Of a DNA stretch of 33,695 nucleotides, positions 6,257 to 15,023 are shown piece by piece. A program made the translations under genes and the position numbers. Positions within the stretch are counted from its first letter, which is position 1. Every line of letters begins with the position of its first letter. Under the pieces are notes generated by a model. It was given only the letters and a program-made list of their open reading frames with translations. It had not been told where the DNA came from and made no database searches. This stretch comes from JANMDR01 sp031376425 (GTDB lineage: Bacteria; Pseudomonadota; Gammaproteobacteria; Burkholderiales; Usitatibacteraceae): NCBI GenBank assembly GCA_031376425.1, contig JANMDR010000127.1:1-33695 (forward strand), read 5' to 3'.

Positions 6257-7512
6257 GTATGCACGAAATTAAAAATTACACGATGAACTTCGGCCCGCAG
6301 CATCCTGCGGCGCACGGTGTTTTGCGCTTGGTGCTAGAGCTGGATGGTGAAATTATCCAACGCGCTGATCCGCACATTGGCTTATTGCATCGTGCAACTG
6401 AAAAGCTTGCGGAAACCCGTACTTTTATTCAGTCAGTGCCGTATATGGATCGGCTAGATTACGTATCCATGATGGTCAATGAGCATGCTTATGTCATGGC
6501 GATTGAAAAAATGATGGGCGTGAGCGTGCCGTTGCGGGCGCAATATATTCGCGTGATGTTCGATGAAATCACCCGTATTTTGAATCACCTCTTGTGGTTG
6601 GGTGCCCATGCGCTCGACGTTGGCGCGATGACGGTGTTTCTATACGCATTCCGCGAGCGTGAAGATTTGATGGATTGCTATGAAGCCGTCTCTGGTGCGC
6701 GTTTGCATGCGGCCTACTATCGCCCAGGCGGGGTGTATCGCGACCTTCCGGATGTCATGCCAAAGTACGAAGTATCGCAATCTAAAAATGCGGCGGCGAT
6801 TGCTAAATTAAATGAAAATCGTTCTGGAAGCTTCCTTGATTTTATTGAAGACTTTACCAAGCGCTTTCCAACCTATGTTGATGAATATGAAACCCTGCTC
6901 ACCAACAATCGTATTTGGAAACAGCGCCTCGTTGATATCGGTATTGTCACGCCAGAGCGTGCGCAAAATTTAGGCTTTACCGGCCCCATGTTACGGGGTT
7001 CGGGCATTGCGTGGGATTTGCGCAAAATGCAGCCCTATGAAGTTTATGACCGTATGGACTTTGATATTCCAATCGGCACCAACGGTGACTCTTATGATCG
7101 CTACCTCGTGCGTGTGCAAGAAATGCGCGAGAGCAATAAAATCATCAAACAATGCGTTGATTGGTTGCGTAAAAATCCTGGCCCAGTGATCTCTGATGAT
7201 CACAAAATTGCCCCGCCAAGCCGTGAAAGTATGAAGACGAATATGGAGGAATTAATCCACCATTTCAAATTATTTACGGAAGGTTTTAGCGTACCGAAAA
7301 GTGAAGCCTATGCAGCGGTTGAACATCCGAAGGGTGAGTTTGGAATCTACTTGGTCAGCGATGGCGCAAATAAACCTTATCGCCTAAAAATTCGTGCGCC
7401 TGGCTTTGCGCACTTGGCTGCGCTTGATGAAATGTCGCGCGGTCATATGATCGCCGACGTCGTCACGATTATCGGTACCCAAGATATCGTGTTTGGCGAA
7501 ATAGATAGGTAG
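6253..7512 (+). CDS. nuoD: NADH-quinone oxidoreductase subunit D
   Basis: This is the 49-kDa-type subunit that forms the quinone pocket with NuoB. It has 419 residues, normal for a separate NuoD. Conserved elements are the N-terminal NFGPQHPAAHG (quinone-site His), IGLLHRATEKLAE, VPYMDRLDYV and the C-terminal GEFGIYLVSDG and ADVVTIIGTQDIVFGEIDR. The ATG overlaps the nuoC stop. In most genomes nuoE follows directly, but here a cupin gene begins at the nuoD stop codon. Confidence 0.98.
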   Translation: MSMHEIKNYTMNFGPQHPAAHGVLRLVLELDGEIIQRADPHIGLLHRATEKLAETRTFIQSVPYMDRLDYVSMMVNEHAYVMAIEKMMGVSVPLRAQYIRVMFDEITRILNHLLWLGAHALDVGAMTVFLYAFREREDLMDCYEAVSGARLHAAYYRPGGVYRDLPDVMPKYEVSQSKNAAAIAKLNENRSGSFLDFIEDFTKRFPTYVDEYETLLTNNRIWKQRLVDIGIVTPERAQNLGFTGPMLRGSGIAWDLRKMQPYEVYDRMDFDIPIGTNGDSYDRYLVRVQEMRESNKIIKQCVDWLRKNPGPVISDDHKIAPPSRESMKTNMEELIHHFKLFTEGFSVPKSEAYAAVEHPKGEFGIYLVSDGANKPYRLKIRAPGFAHLAALDEMSRGHMIADVVTIIGTQDIVFGEIDR

Positions 7513-8036
7513 TGCAAGCGATGACTTCAACAGCAGCCATGACCAAATCCGTAATTGATTCGAGAGTCATTAATATCGATGAAGTAACCTTACACCCATT
7601 TTCGCAGGGTGAGAAATTCGGTTGCGCGGCTGAACGGATTGGCCCCTTACTGGGTGCTAAAGACCTTGGTTACTCTTATGATGTTGTGCCGCCGGGAAAA
7701 TCTGCCTGCCCGTTTCATAGCCATCGCGCCGAGGAGGAAATGTTTTTTATCGTGCGCGGTAAGGGCACCTTGCGCTATGGTGCTGAGAGCAGAGTAATTC
7801 GTGCGGGTGATTTTATTTGTTGCCCCACCGGTGGGGCAGAAACTGCGCATCAAATCATCAATGATTCAGATGAGGAGCTTGCTTATATTTCGGTGAGCAC
7901 GATGATGCCAGCGGAAGTGTGTGAGTATCCAGATTCACATAAAATTGGTTCTTTTGGCAATGGCGTAAATGGTGGTGCGCGGTTGCGCCATCTCACCGAA
8001 GCGTCGGCCAGTGTTGATTATTGGAAGGGTGAATAA
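7512..8036 (+). CDS. Cupin-domain protein inserted in the nuo operon
   Basis: The frame encodes 174 residues from GTG 7512, or 171 from ATG 7521. It has a single cupin β-barrel. Motif 1 is PFHSHRAEEEMFFIVRGKG, with candidate metal ligands His69, His71 and Glu75 or Glu76. Motif 2 is GDFICCPTGGAETAHQIIN, with His113. The fold is known for small-molecule enzymes, isomerases and sugar- or metal-binding regulators, so the substrate cannot be told. The frame starts one base inside the nuoD TAG stop and ends three bases before the nuoE GTG, so it is co-transcribed and probably co-translated with complex I genes. A cupin is not a known complex I subunit. There is no signal peptide, so it should be cytoplasmic. 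Confidence 0.85.
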   Translation: MQAMTSTAAMTKSVIDSRVINIDEVTLHPFSQGEKFGCAAERIGPLLGAKDLGYSYDVVPPGKSACPFHSHRAEEEMFFIVRGKGTLRYGAESRVIRAGDFICCPTGGAETAHQIINDSDEELAYISVSTMMPAEVCEYPDSHKIGSFGNGVNGGARLRHLTEASASVDYWKGE

Positions 8037-8039
8037 ATC

Positions 8040-8543
8040 GTGCAGAGCGTTGAAGTTTTAGAGATTTTATTATCCGAGCAAGCTAAAAAACTGATTGATC
8101 GCGAAGTGGCGAAATATCCGGCTGAGCAAAAACAGTCAGCGGTGATGCCCGCGCTCATTATTGCGCAAGAAGAACACGGCTGGTTGCCAACGGCACTGAT
8201 GGATCAAGTGGCACAGTATTTGAGCATGCCCTCCATCGCGGTGTATGAAGTAGCGACGTTTTACAATATGTATAACCTAAAGCCGATGGGCAAATCGAAA
8301 ATTACGGTATGCACTAACTTACCGTGTGCTCTCTCCGGTGGTGTTGACGCGGCAGAGTATTTGAAAGCCAAGCTCGGTGTGGGCTGGAAAGAAATTACCA
8401 AAGACGGTAAGTTCAGCATTGTCGAAGGTGAATGCCTAGGTGCTTGCGGCGACGCGCCGGTGATGCTGGTTAATAATCACCGTATGTGCAGCTTCATGGA
8501 TAAGCAAAAAATGGATGCCTTGGTAGCGGAGTTAGCGCAATGA
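8040..8543 (+). CDS. nuoE: NADH-quinone oxidoreductase subunit E
   Basis: This is the 24-kDa-type subunit holding the [2Fe-2S] cluster N1a in the NADH-oxidising module. It has 167 residues from a GTG start. The ligands are Cys91 and Cys96 (CTNLPC) and Cys132 and Cys136 (ECLGAC). The helix bundle region IDREVAKYPAEQKQSAVMPAL is typical. It overlaps nuoF in ATGA (8540–8543). Confidence 0.97.
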   Translation: MQSVEVLEILLSEQAKKLIDREVAKYPAEQKQSAVMPALIIAQEEHGWLPTALMDQVAQYLSMPSIAVYEVATFYNMYNLKPMGKSKITVCTNLPCALSGGVDAAEYLKAKLGVGWKEITKDGKFSIVEGECLGACGDAPVMLVNNHRMCSFMDKQKMDALVAELAQ

Positions 8544-9880
8544 GTACGCTAATTGACTACGGACCAGATGCCATTATTATGAAGGGGCTTACGGGCTCCA
8601 ATTGGCATTGCGCTGATTACGAAACGCGCGGCGGCTATGTCGCGTTGCGGAAAATTTTAAGCGAAGGTACTAAGCCTGAAGATGTTATCGCTGAGGTAAA
8701 AAAATCGGCGCTGCGTGGACGTGGCGGCGCGGGTTTTCCCACAGGGTTAAAGTGGAGCTTCATGCCACGCGCCTTCCCGGGGCCAAAGTACTTGGTATGT
8801 AATTCGGACGAAGGTGAACCCGGTACGTTTAAAGACCGCGACATCATGCGTTATAACCCGCATGCCTTAATTGAGGGCATGATTATTGCGGCCTACGCAA
8901 TGGGTATTTCGGTAGGTTATAACTATATTCATGGCGAGATTTGGGCTGATTATCAGCGCTTTGAAGAAGCACTTGAAGAAGCGCGGCAATCCGGTTTCTT
9001 GGGCGATAATATTTTAGGTTCCAGCTTCAGTTTTCAGTTGCATGCCCACCCCGGTTATGGTGCTTATATTTGCGGCGAAGAAACGGCTCTGCTCGAATCC
9101 CTTGAAGGTAAAAAAGGCCAACCGCGCTTTAAGCCGCCGTTTCCAGCCAGTTTTGGTTTATACGGTAAGCCGACAACGATCAATAACACTGAAACCTTCG
9201 CGGCCGTGCCATTTATTTTGCGCGAGGGCGGCGAGGCATTTTTAAACTTAGGCAAGCCTAATAACGGCGGCACTAAACTGTTCTCCGTTTCTGGCCATGT
9301 TGTTCGCCCCGGTAATTATGAGGTTCGCCTTGGAACGCCTTTCGCTAAGCTCTTAGAGATGGCTGGCGGTATGCGAGACGGCAAGAAATTGAAGGGTGTT
9401 ATTCCCGGTGGTTCTTCCATGCCGGTACTCACCGCCGATGTGATGATGGCTTGTGATATGGATTACGATTCAATTTCAAAAGCCGGTTCCATGCTCGGCT
9501 CTGGTGCCGTTATTGTGATGAACGAGGACACCTGCATGGTAAAAGCGGCTGAACGTTTAGCCTATTTTTACTTTGAAGAAAGTTGCGGTCAGTGCACGCC
9601 GTGTCGCGAAGGTACGGGTTGGTTGTATCGCGTGATCCATCGTATCGAAAACGGCTTGGGTCGTGCCGAAGATTTGGATCTGCTGCTTAATCTGGCGGAT
9701 CAAATTCAAGGCCGCACTATTTGCGCCTTGGGTGATGCAGCGGCAATGCCGGTGCGGGCTTTCATTAAAAATTATCGCGCCGAATTTGAATATCACATCA
9801 CGCATAAACGCTGCATGGTGGCTGCGGGTGGCTATAGCTCTGCTGCGGTACATCCAGCGCTGGCAATGGCCGCAGAATAG
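8540..9880 (+). CDS. nuoF: NADH-quinone oxidoreductase subunit F
   Basis: This is the 51-kDa-type subunit that binds NADH and FMN and takes the first hydride. It has 446 residues. The flavin/NADH glycine-rich loop GRGGAGFPTGLKW is at 60–72, with GAYICGEETALLESLEGK further on. The [4Fe-4S] cluster N3 ligands are Cys349, Cys352 and Cys355 (CGQCTPC) and Cys395 (RTICALGD). It overlaps nuoE and is followed 11 bases later by nuoG. Confidence 0.98.
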   Translation: MSTLIDYGPDAIIMKGLTGSNWHCADYETRGGYVALRKILSEGTKPEDVIAEVKKSALRGRGGAGFPTGLKWSFMPRAFPGPKYLVCNSDEGEPGTFKDRDIMRYNPHALIEGMIIAAYAMGISVGYNYIHGEIWADYQRFEEALEEARQSGFLGDNILGSSFSFQLHAHPGYGAYICGEETALLESLEGKKGQPRFKPPFPASFGLYGKPTTINNTETFAAVPFILREGGEAFLNLGKPNNGGTKLFSVSGHVVRPGNYEVRLGTPFAKLLEMAGGMRDGKKLKGVIPGGSSMPVLTADVMMACDMDYDSISKAGSMLGSGAVIVMNEDTCMVKAAERLAYFYFEESCGQCTPCREGTGWLYRVIHRIENGLGRAEDLDLLLNLADQIQGRTICALGDAAAMPVRAFIKNYRAEFEYHITHKRCMVAAGGYSSAAVHPALAMAAE

Positions 9881-9891
9881 GAACGGATACA

Positions 9892-12294
9892 ATGATCAAT
9901 CTTGAAATTGACGGTCAGGCAGTTGCAGTGGATAACGGCTGCACGGTGATGGATGCGGCGAGTAAGCTCGGCAAATTCATTCCGCATTTTTGTTACCACA
10001 AAAAATTGTCGATTGCGGCCAATTGCCGTATGTGCCTAGTGCAAGTTGAAAAAGCGCCCAAGCCTTTGCCTGCCTGTGCCACACCTGCCACTGAAGGCAT
10101 GAAGGTGCAAACCGCCTCAGATTATGCAAAGACGGCGCAAAAAGGCGTCATGGAGTTTTTGCTGATTAACCATCCACTTGATTGCCCTATTTGCGATCAA
10201 GGTGGTGAGTGCCAATTGCAAGATTTGGCCGTTGGTTACGGTGCTGGTCAGTCGCGCTATGAAGAAGAAAAGCGCGTAGTCGTAAACAAGAATCTAGGCC
10301 CACTCATTTCCACCGATATGACGCGCTGCATTCATTGCACGCGTTGCGTGCGCTTCGGACAAGAAGTGGCGGGAGTGATGGAGCTGGGTCAAGCGGGGCG
10401 GGGCGAACATTCGGAAATTTTAGCGTTCGTTGGGCAAACGGTTGATTCAGAATTATCCGGCAATATGATTGACCTGTGCCCAGTAGGAGCCTTGACTTCG
10501 AAGCCCTTCCGCTATACCGCGCGGACATGGGAGCTTTCCCGTCGTAAATCTATTTCTGCACATGACGGCTTGGGCTCAAACCTTGTCGTGCAGGTAAAGC
10601 AAGACCGCGTGATGCGGGTATTGCCGATGGAAAATGATGCCATCAATGAATGCTGGATTTCTGATCGTGATCGTTTTGCCTACGAAGGCTTAAACGCGGC
10701 GGATCGCCTGACCAAACCGGCAATTAAGCAAGGTGGTCAATGGCTTGACGTGGATTGGTCGGTGGCACTTGATTTTGTCGCTAATGGATTAAAAGACGTA
10801 AAGCAAAACCACGGTGCGCAGTCCATCGGGGTACTGGCTGCAGCAAATCAAACTTTGGAAGAATTGCATCTATTGGCAAAACTCACCCGTGGTTTGGGGA
10901 GTGAAAATATTGATGTGCGCACCCATCAACATGATTTCAGTGGTGATTCCGCTGCACAGGGCGCGCAATATTTAGGGATGACGATTGCCGAGCTGAGCGC
11001 TGCACAAACAGTATTGTTAATAGGCTCTACCTTAAGAGCAGAGCAGCCGCTATTGGCAAATCGTCTGCGTCAAGCCGCTAAGAAGGGCATGAGCGTTAAT
11101 GTGGTGCATGTAGCGGATGATGATTTACTCATGCGTGTGGCTAATAAAGTAATCGTAAAGCCTAGCCAGTTGGTAACTGCTTTGGCAGGCATTGCCCGCG
11201 CTTTGATGGATATGGTGGCAAATACTTCAACAGCTGTGGCAACAACCAAGCCAGAATTGTCATCGGCATTAGCTGCGCTTATAGCCGATACCGAAGCAAG
11301 TGATACACATAAAAATATGGCGCTCGCGTTAAGCGGTAAAGAACGTGCCGCTGTGTTGCTTGGCGCAGTTGCTTGCAACACTACGCAATTTGCAACCTTG
11401 CATGCCTTAGCACAAACCATCGCGCAACTCTGCGGTGCAAAGCTCGGTTTTGTAAATGCTGCGGCCAATAGCGTGGGGGCAGCGTGCGCTGGCGCATTGC
11501 CTAGCAACAATGGCTTGAATGCACGGGCAATGCTTGAAAAAGCGCTTAAGGCTTATGTGCTTTTAGGGGTTGAAGCCGAACTAGACTGCAGCAATGCCGC
11601 AAACGTAGTTAAAACACTTGCAGCAGCAGATATGGTGGTCTACATGGGTGCCTACAAAGGCCAAGCCGCTAACTATGCAACAGTCATGTTACCCATATCG
11701 CCATTTACTGAGACTGCTGGCACCTTTGTTAATATCGAAGGTAAAGCACAAATATTTAATGGGGTGGTAAAGCCCTTGGGCGATGCCAGACCAGCGTGGA
11801 AAGTGCTGCGTGTACTCGGCAATATGCTTGCCATTGATGGCTTTGACCAGGAAAATGCGGAACAGGTACGCGACAGCATTAGTGCCGATATCCCCGCCTT
11901 GGTGCAGGCCAAATTAAGCAATGGTTTGGCGGCAACGGTGCTAGTGAATGCACAGCCTAGCGCTGTTGAAATTGAGCGCATCATGGAGGTGCCAATGTAC
12001 GCTGGCGATAGCATCGTTCGGCGTGCGCCAAGCTTGCAAAAAACCGTGGCGGTTAAGCAATCAATGATCGCGTTTGTCGCTACTGATATTGCGCAAAAAT
12101 ATCAATTGAGTGATGGTTGTGAAGCCTTATTTAATAGCGCAGACGGCGGAGCTACCTTGGAGGTGGCTGTAAATAAAGCGCTTCCAGCAGGGTGTGTGCG
12201 CATTGCCGCAGCAACGGCAGTATCGCTCGGTTTAGGCGCAACACTTGCTATTACCGGTATCGAAAAAGTTACGCAAGCGGCGGCGGCAGAATGA
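9892..12294 (+). CDS. nuoG: NADH-quinone oxidoreductase subunit G
   Basis: This is the 75-kDa-type iron–sulfur subunit, 800 residues. The N-terminal [2Fe-2S] domain has Cys34, Cys45, Cys48 and Cys62. The His/Cys-ligated cluster N5 has His94, Cys98, Cys101 and Cys107 (HPLDCPICDQGGEC). Cluster N4 has Cys146, Cys149, Cys152 and Cys196. A molybdopterin-oxidoreductase-like domain, not expected to bind a cofactor in this family, fills the rest. The last half is Ala-rich and less conserved. The stop overlaps the nuoH ATG. Confidence 0.97.
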   Translation: MINLEIDGQAVAVDNGCTVMDAASKLGKFIPHFCYHKKLSIAANCRMCLVQVEKAPKPLPACATPATEGMKVQTASDYAKTAQKGVMEFLLINHPLDCPICDQGGECQLQDLAVGYGAGQSRYEEEKRVVVNKNLGPLISTDMTRCIHCTRCVRFGQEVAGVMELGQAGRGEHSEILAFVGQTVDSELSGNMIDLCPVGALTSKPFRYTARTWELSRRKSISAHDGLGSNLVVQVKQDRVMRVLPMENDAINECWISDRDRFAYEGLNAADRLTKPAIKQGGQWLDVDWSVALDFVANGLKDVKQNHGAQSIGVLAAANQTLEELHLLAKLTRGLGSENIDVRTHQHDFSGDSAAQGAQYLGMTIAELSAAQTVLLIGSTLRAEQPLLANRLRQAAKKGMSVNVVHVADDDLLMRVANKVIVKPSQLVTALAGIARALMDMVANTSTAVATTKPELSSALAALIADTEASDTHKNMALALSGKERAAVLLGAVACNTTQFATLHALAQTIAQLCGAKLGFVNAAANSVGAACAGALPSNNGLNARAMLEKALKAYVLLGVEAELDCSNAANVVKTLAAADMVVYMGAYKGQAANYATVMLPISPFTETAGTFVNIEGKAQIFNGVVKPLGDARPAWKVLRVLGNMLAIDGFDQENAEQVRDSISADIPALVQAKLSNGLAATVLVNAQPSAVEIERIMEVPMYAGDSIVRRAPSLQKTVAVKQSMIAFVATDIAQKYQLSDGCEALFNSADGGATLEVAVNKALPAGCVRIAAATAVSLGLGATLAITGIEKVTQAAAAE

Positions 12295-13397
12295 GTCTCG
12301 CCAATACCTTACAAAGCGTAAAAGGTTTTCTTATCAATAACCTTGGTGCTGACGTTGGTGCGCTAGCCTATACCATGGGCAAGATTGTATTAGTGCTTGT
12401 GCCGCTGCTGATGTTTGTACTGTATTTTCAACTTATTGAGCGTTGGGTCATCGGCTGGATTCAGGTTCGTAAAGGGCCGAATCGCGTTACCTTCTTTGGC
12501 ATTAAATGGCTTGCCGGTTTGGGTCAGCCGGTGGCAGATGCCTTGAAGCTGTTGATGAAAGAACAGATTATTCCATCAGGCGCTAATAAATTCCTGTTCT
12601 TGATCGCACCAGCCTTAAGTGTCGCGCCTGCGATGGCGGTATGGGCAGTGGTGCCGTTTATGCCGAATGCGGTTATAGCTAATATTGATGCGAGCTTGCT
12701 CATGGTACTGGCGATGACCTCAATGGGTGTTTACGGCGTAATCATCGCCGGTTGGGCATCCAACTCAAAATATGCATTCATTGGTGCAATGCGTTCTGCG
12801 GCGCAGGTCGTTAGCTATGAAATTGCGATGGGTTTTGCGATGGTGGGCGCACTCATGGCAGCGCAAAGTATGAACTTCACAGAAATTGTGCGGAAACAAG
12901 AGGGCGCATATGGCATGTTGGAATGGTTCTTTTTGCCCTTATTCCCCCTATTCATTATTCATTTTATTGCGGGTGTGGCCGAAACCAATCGCCATCCGTT
13001 TGACGTAGCCGAAGGTGAATCAGAAATTGTGGCGGGTCCGCTGGTTGAGTATTCCGGCATGACATGGTCATTATTTTTCTTGGCTGAATACGCCAATATG
13101 GCCTTAGTGGCAGTGTTGTCATGCCTTTTATTCTTAGGTGGTTGGTTATCACCATTCCCGAGCAGTATCGCCGTATTAGGTGCTGCGGGGCCGCATTGGT
13201 TTGTGATCAAATTTTCGGTGTTGATGTTCATGTTCTTGTGGATTCGCGCTTCATTCCCACGTTATCGCTATGATCAAATTATGCGTTTGGGTTGGAAGAT
13301 ATTTATTCCGATCACCATTGTTTGGATTGTGGTGGTGGGTGTCATGATGATGGATCCAATTCGCAGTATCGCGCCATTCAGTTGGTGGTTTAAATAA
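12291..13397 (+). CDS. nuoH: NADH-quinone oxidoreductase subunit H
   Basis: This is the membrane subunit (ND1-type) that closes the quinone tunnel, 368 residues from ATG 12291, overlapping the nuoG stop as ATGA. The frame is open further upstream inside nuoG, but the extra residues are not NuoH-like. Conserved loops include ERWVIGWIQVRKGPNRV and the acidic quinone-site loop AETNRHPFDVAEGESEIVAG, followed by FLWIRASFPRYRYDQ. About eight membrane helices are visible. Confidence 0.98.
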   Translation: MSLANTLQSVKGFLINNLGADVGALAYTMGKIVLVLVPLLMFVLYFQLIERWVIGWIQVRKGPNRVTFFGIKWLAGLGQPVADALKLLMKEQIIPSGANKFLFLIAPALSVAPAMAVWAVVPFMPNAVIANIDASLLMVLAMTSMGVYGVIIAGWASNSKYAFIGAMRSAAQVVSYEIAMGFAMVGALMAAQSMNFTEIVRKQEGAYGMLEWFFLPLFPLFIIHFIAGVAETNRHPFDVAEGESEIVAGPLVEYSGMTWSLFFLAEYANMALVAVLSCLLFLGGWLSPFPSSIAVLGAAGPHWFVIKFSVLMFMFLWIRASFPRYRYDQIMRLGWKIFIPITIVWIVVVGVMMMDPIRSIAPFSWWFK

Positions 13398-13409
13398 ATT
13401 AGGTTAACC

Positions 13410-13901
13410 ATGTTAGCTAGAGCTAAAGAATTTGCGTCCAGCTTATTGTTGGGCGAGTTACTTCAAGGGTTGCGGCTTACCGGCCGTCAGCTTTTTGCGC
13501 GCAAAATTACCGTGCAATTTCCTGAAGAAAAAACCCCGCAAAGCCCCAGATTTAGGGGTCTTCATGCATTGCGTCGCTATCCAAATGGTGAAGAACGTTG
13601 TATCGCCTGTAAGCTGTGTGAAGCGGTTTGTCCCGCATTGGCGATTACGATTGAATCGGTTGAGCGGGATGACGGTTCACGGCGTACCTCGCGTTACGAT
13701 ATTGATTTAACCAAGTGTATTTTTTGCGGTTTTTGCGAAGAATCTTGCCCGGTAGACTCGATTGTGGAAACGCATTTGCTGGAATACCACGGCGAGAAAC
13801 GTGGTGATTTGTATTATACAAAACCGATGTTGTTAGCTATTGGCGATAAATACGAAGCGGAAATTGCCTCCCGTCGTGCTGAAGATGCAAAGTTTCGCTA
13901 A
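13410..13901 (+). CDS. nuoI: NADH-quinone oxidoreductase subunit I
   Basis: This is a ferredoxin-like subunit (TYKY-type), 163 residues, carrying clusters N6a and N6b on the path to NuoB. There are two CxxCxxCxxxCP motifs: Cys64, 67, 70, 74 and Cys103, 106, 109, 113. The N-terminal amphipathic stretch that lies on the membrane arm precedes them. A 75-base gap follows before nuoJ. Confidence 0.98.
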   Translation: MLARAKEFASSLLLGELLQGLRLTGRQLFARKITVQFPEEKTPQSPRFRGLHALRRYPNGEERCIACKLCEAVCPALAITIESVERDDGSRRTSRYDIDLTKCIFCGFCEESCPVDSIVETHLLEYHGEKRGDLYYTKPMLLAIGDKYEAEIASRRAEDAKFR

Positions 13902-13976
13902 GCCCATACTGTTGAGTAATACCCCAACCTACATTACGTTTTTGCAACAAATAGAATTATTCAAGCTGATTAAAAC

Positions 13977-14660
13977 ATGACAATTCAAGCTCTTTCATTT
14001 TATGTATTCGCTTTTGCGCTGATCGCTTCAGCGCTTGGCGTGATCACCATGCGCAATGCCGTACATTCGGTGTTGTTGCTCGTGTTGGCATTTTTCTCAG
14101 CCTCGGCCTTATGGTTGCTGTTATTTGCAGAATTCTTGGCCATTACCTTGGTATTGGTTTATGTTGGTGCCGTGATGGTGTTGTTTTTGTTTGTGGTGAT
14201 GATGCTGGACATCAACTTTGCGAAACTGCGTGAGGGTTTTTGGAAATACATGCCCCTTGCCGCTACTGTGGCAATTGCCATGGTGGTGCAGATGGCCTTG
14301 TTACTCACCAGCAAGCAAATGGGTGCGACGACGATGATTACCTCGGCAAAGGCCGTTGCCAACGCAGCAAATTTATCTAATACCAAAGAATTAGGCAGAG
14401 TGCTGTATACCAAGTATTTATTGCCGTTTGAACTCGCTGCCGTTATTTTGCTTGTTGCTATCGTTGCTGCTATTGCCCTGACATTGCGGGCAAAGCGCGA
14501 GGCAAAATCGCAAATTGTTGGTGATCAAGTACGGGTGAAAAGCGGTGATCGTCTGAAAATTATTAAAATGGATGCAGTCAAAGAAACACCAGTAGCGGCA
14601 GAGTTAGTCACAGCACCAGCAGTAACTGCCCCAACAACAGGCGAGGAGAAAAAAGCATGA
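13977..14660 (+). CDS. nuoJ: NADH-quinone oxidoreductase subunit J
   Basis: This is an ND6-type membrane subunit, 227 residues, with five hydrophobic helices in the first 170 residues. Helix 3 carries the family's YVGAVMVLFLFVVMML motif, where a π-bulge lies in known structures. The C-terminal ~55 residues are a hydrophilic, Ala/Thr/Pro-rich tail. The stop overlaps the nuoK ATG in ATGA (14657–14660). Confidence 0.96.
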   Translation: MTIQALSFYVFAFALIASALGVITMRNAVHSVLLLVLAFFSASALWLLLFAEFLAITLVLVYVGAVMVLFLFVVMMLDINFAKLREGFWKYMPLAATVAIAMVVQMALLLTSKQMGATTMITSAKAVANAANLSNTKELGRVLYTKYLLPFELAAVILLVAIVAAIALTLRAKREAKSQIVGDQVRVKSGDRLKIIKMDAVKETPVAAELVTAPAVTAPTTGEEKKA

Positions 14661-14962
14661 TTACCCTATCGCATTACCTCGTGCTCTCCGCCATCTTGTT
14701 TTCGATATCCATTGCGGGCATCTTTTTAAATCGTAAAAACATTATTGTTTTGCTCATGGCTATCGAGTTGATGTTGCTCGCGGTGAATATGAATTTCATC
14801 GCGTTTTCGCATTACTTAAATAATTTAGATGGTCAGGTATTTGTGTTCTTTATCTTGACTGTAGCGGCTGCCGAATCCGCTATCGGTCTAGCTATTTTAG
14901 TGGTGTTGTTCCGTAATTTACGCACTATCAATGTTGACGATATTAGTACCCTAAAGGGCTAA
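14657..14962 (+). CDS. nuoK: NADH-quinone oxidoreductase subunit K
   Basis: This is an ND4L-type proton-channel subunit, 101 residues, with three membrane helices. The buried acidic residues expected in helices 2 and 3 are present: Glu in LLMAIELMLLAVN and Glu in VAAAESAIGLAI. It overlaps nuoJ. Confidence 0.98.
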   Translation: MITLSHYLVLSAILFSISIAGIFLNRKNIIVLLMAIELMLLAVNMNFIAFSHYLNNLDGQVFVFFILTVAAAESAIGLAILVVLFRNLRTINVDDISTLKG

Positions 14963-15023
14963 TTTAGCGACACATCAATTTCATGCAGACCCGAATTAAT
15001 TTTAGAAGCGCACCGTATTGAAC

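Noticed and set aside
11070..11510. A 146-codon minus-strand open frame within nuoG
   Set aside because: It is Ala-rich and antisense to a well-conserved core gene, with no family resemblance.
12192..12290. A 33-residue N-terminal extension of NuoH
   Set aside because: It lies wholly inside nuoG, is not NuoH-like, and the ATGA overlap at 12291 is the usual arrangement.
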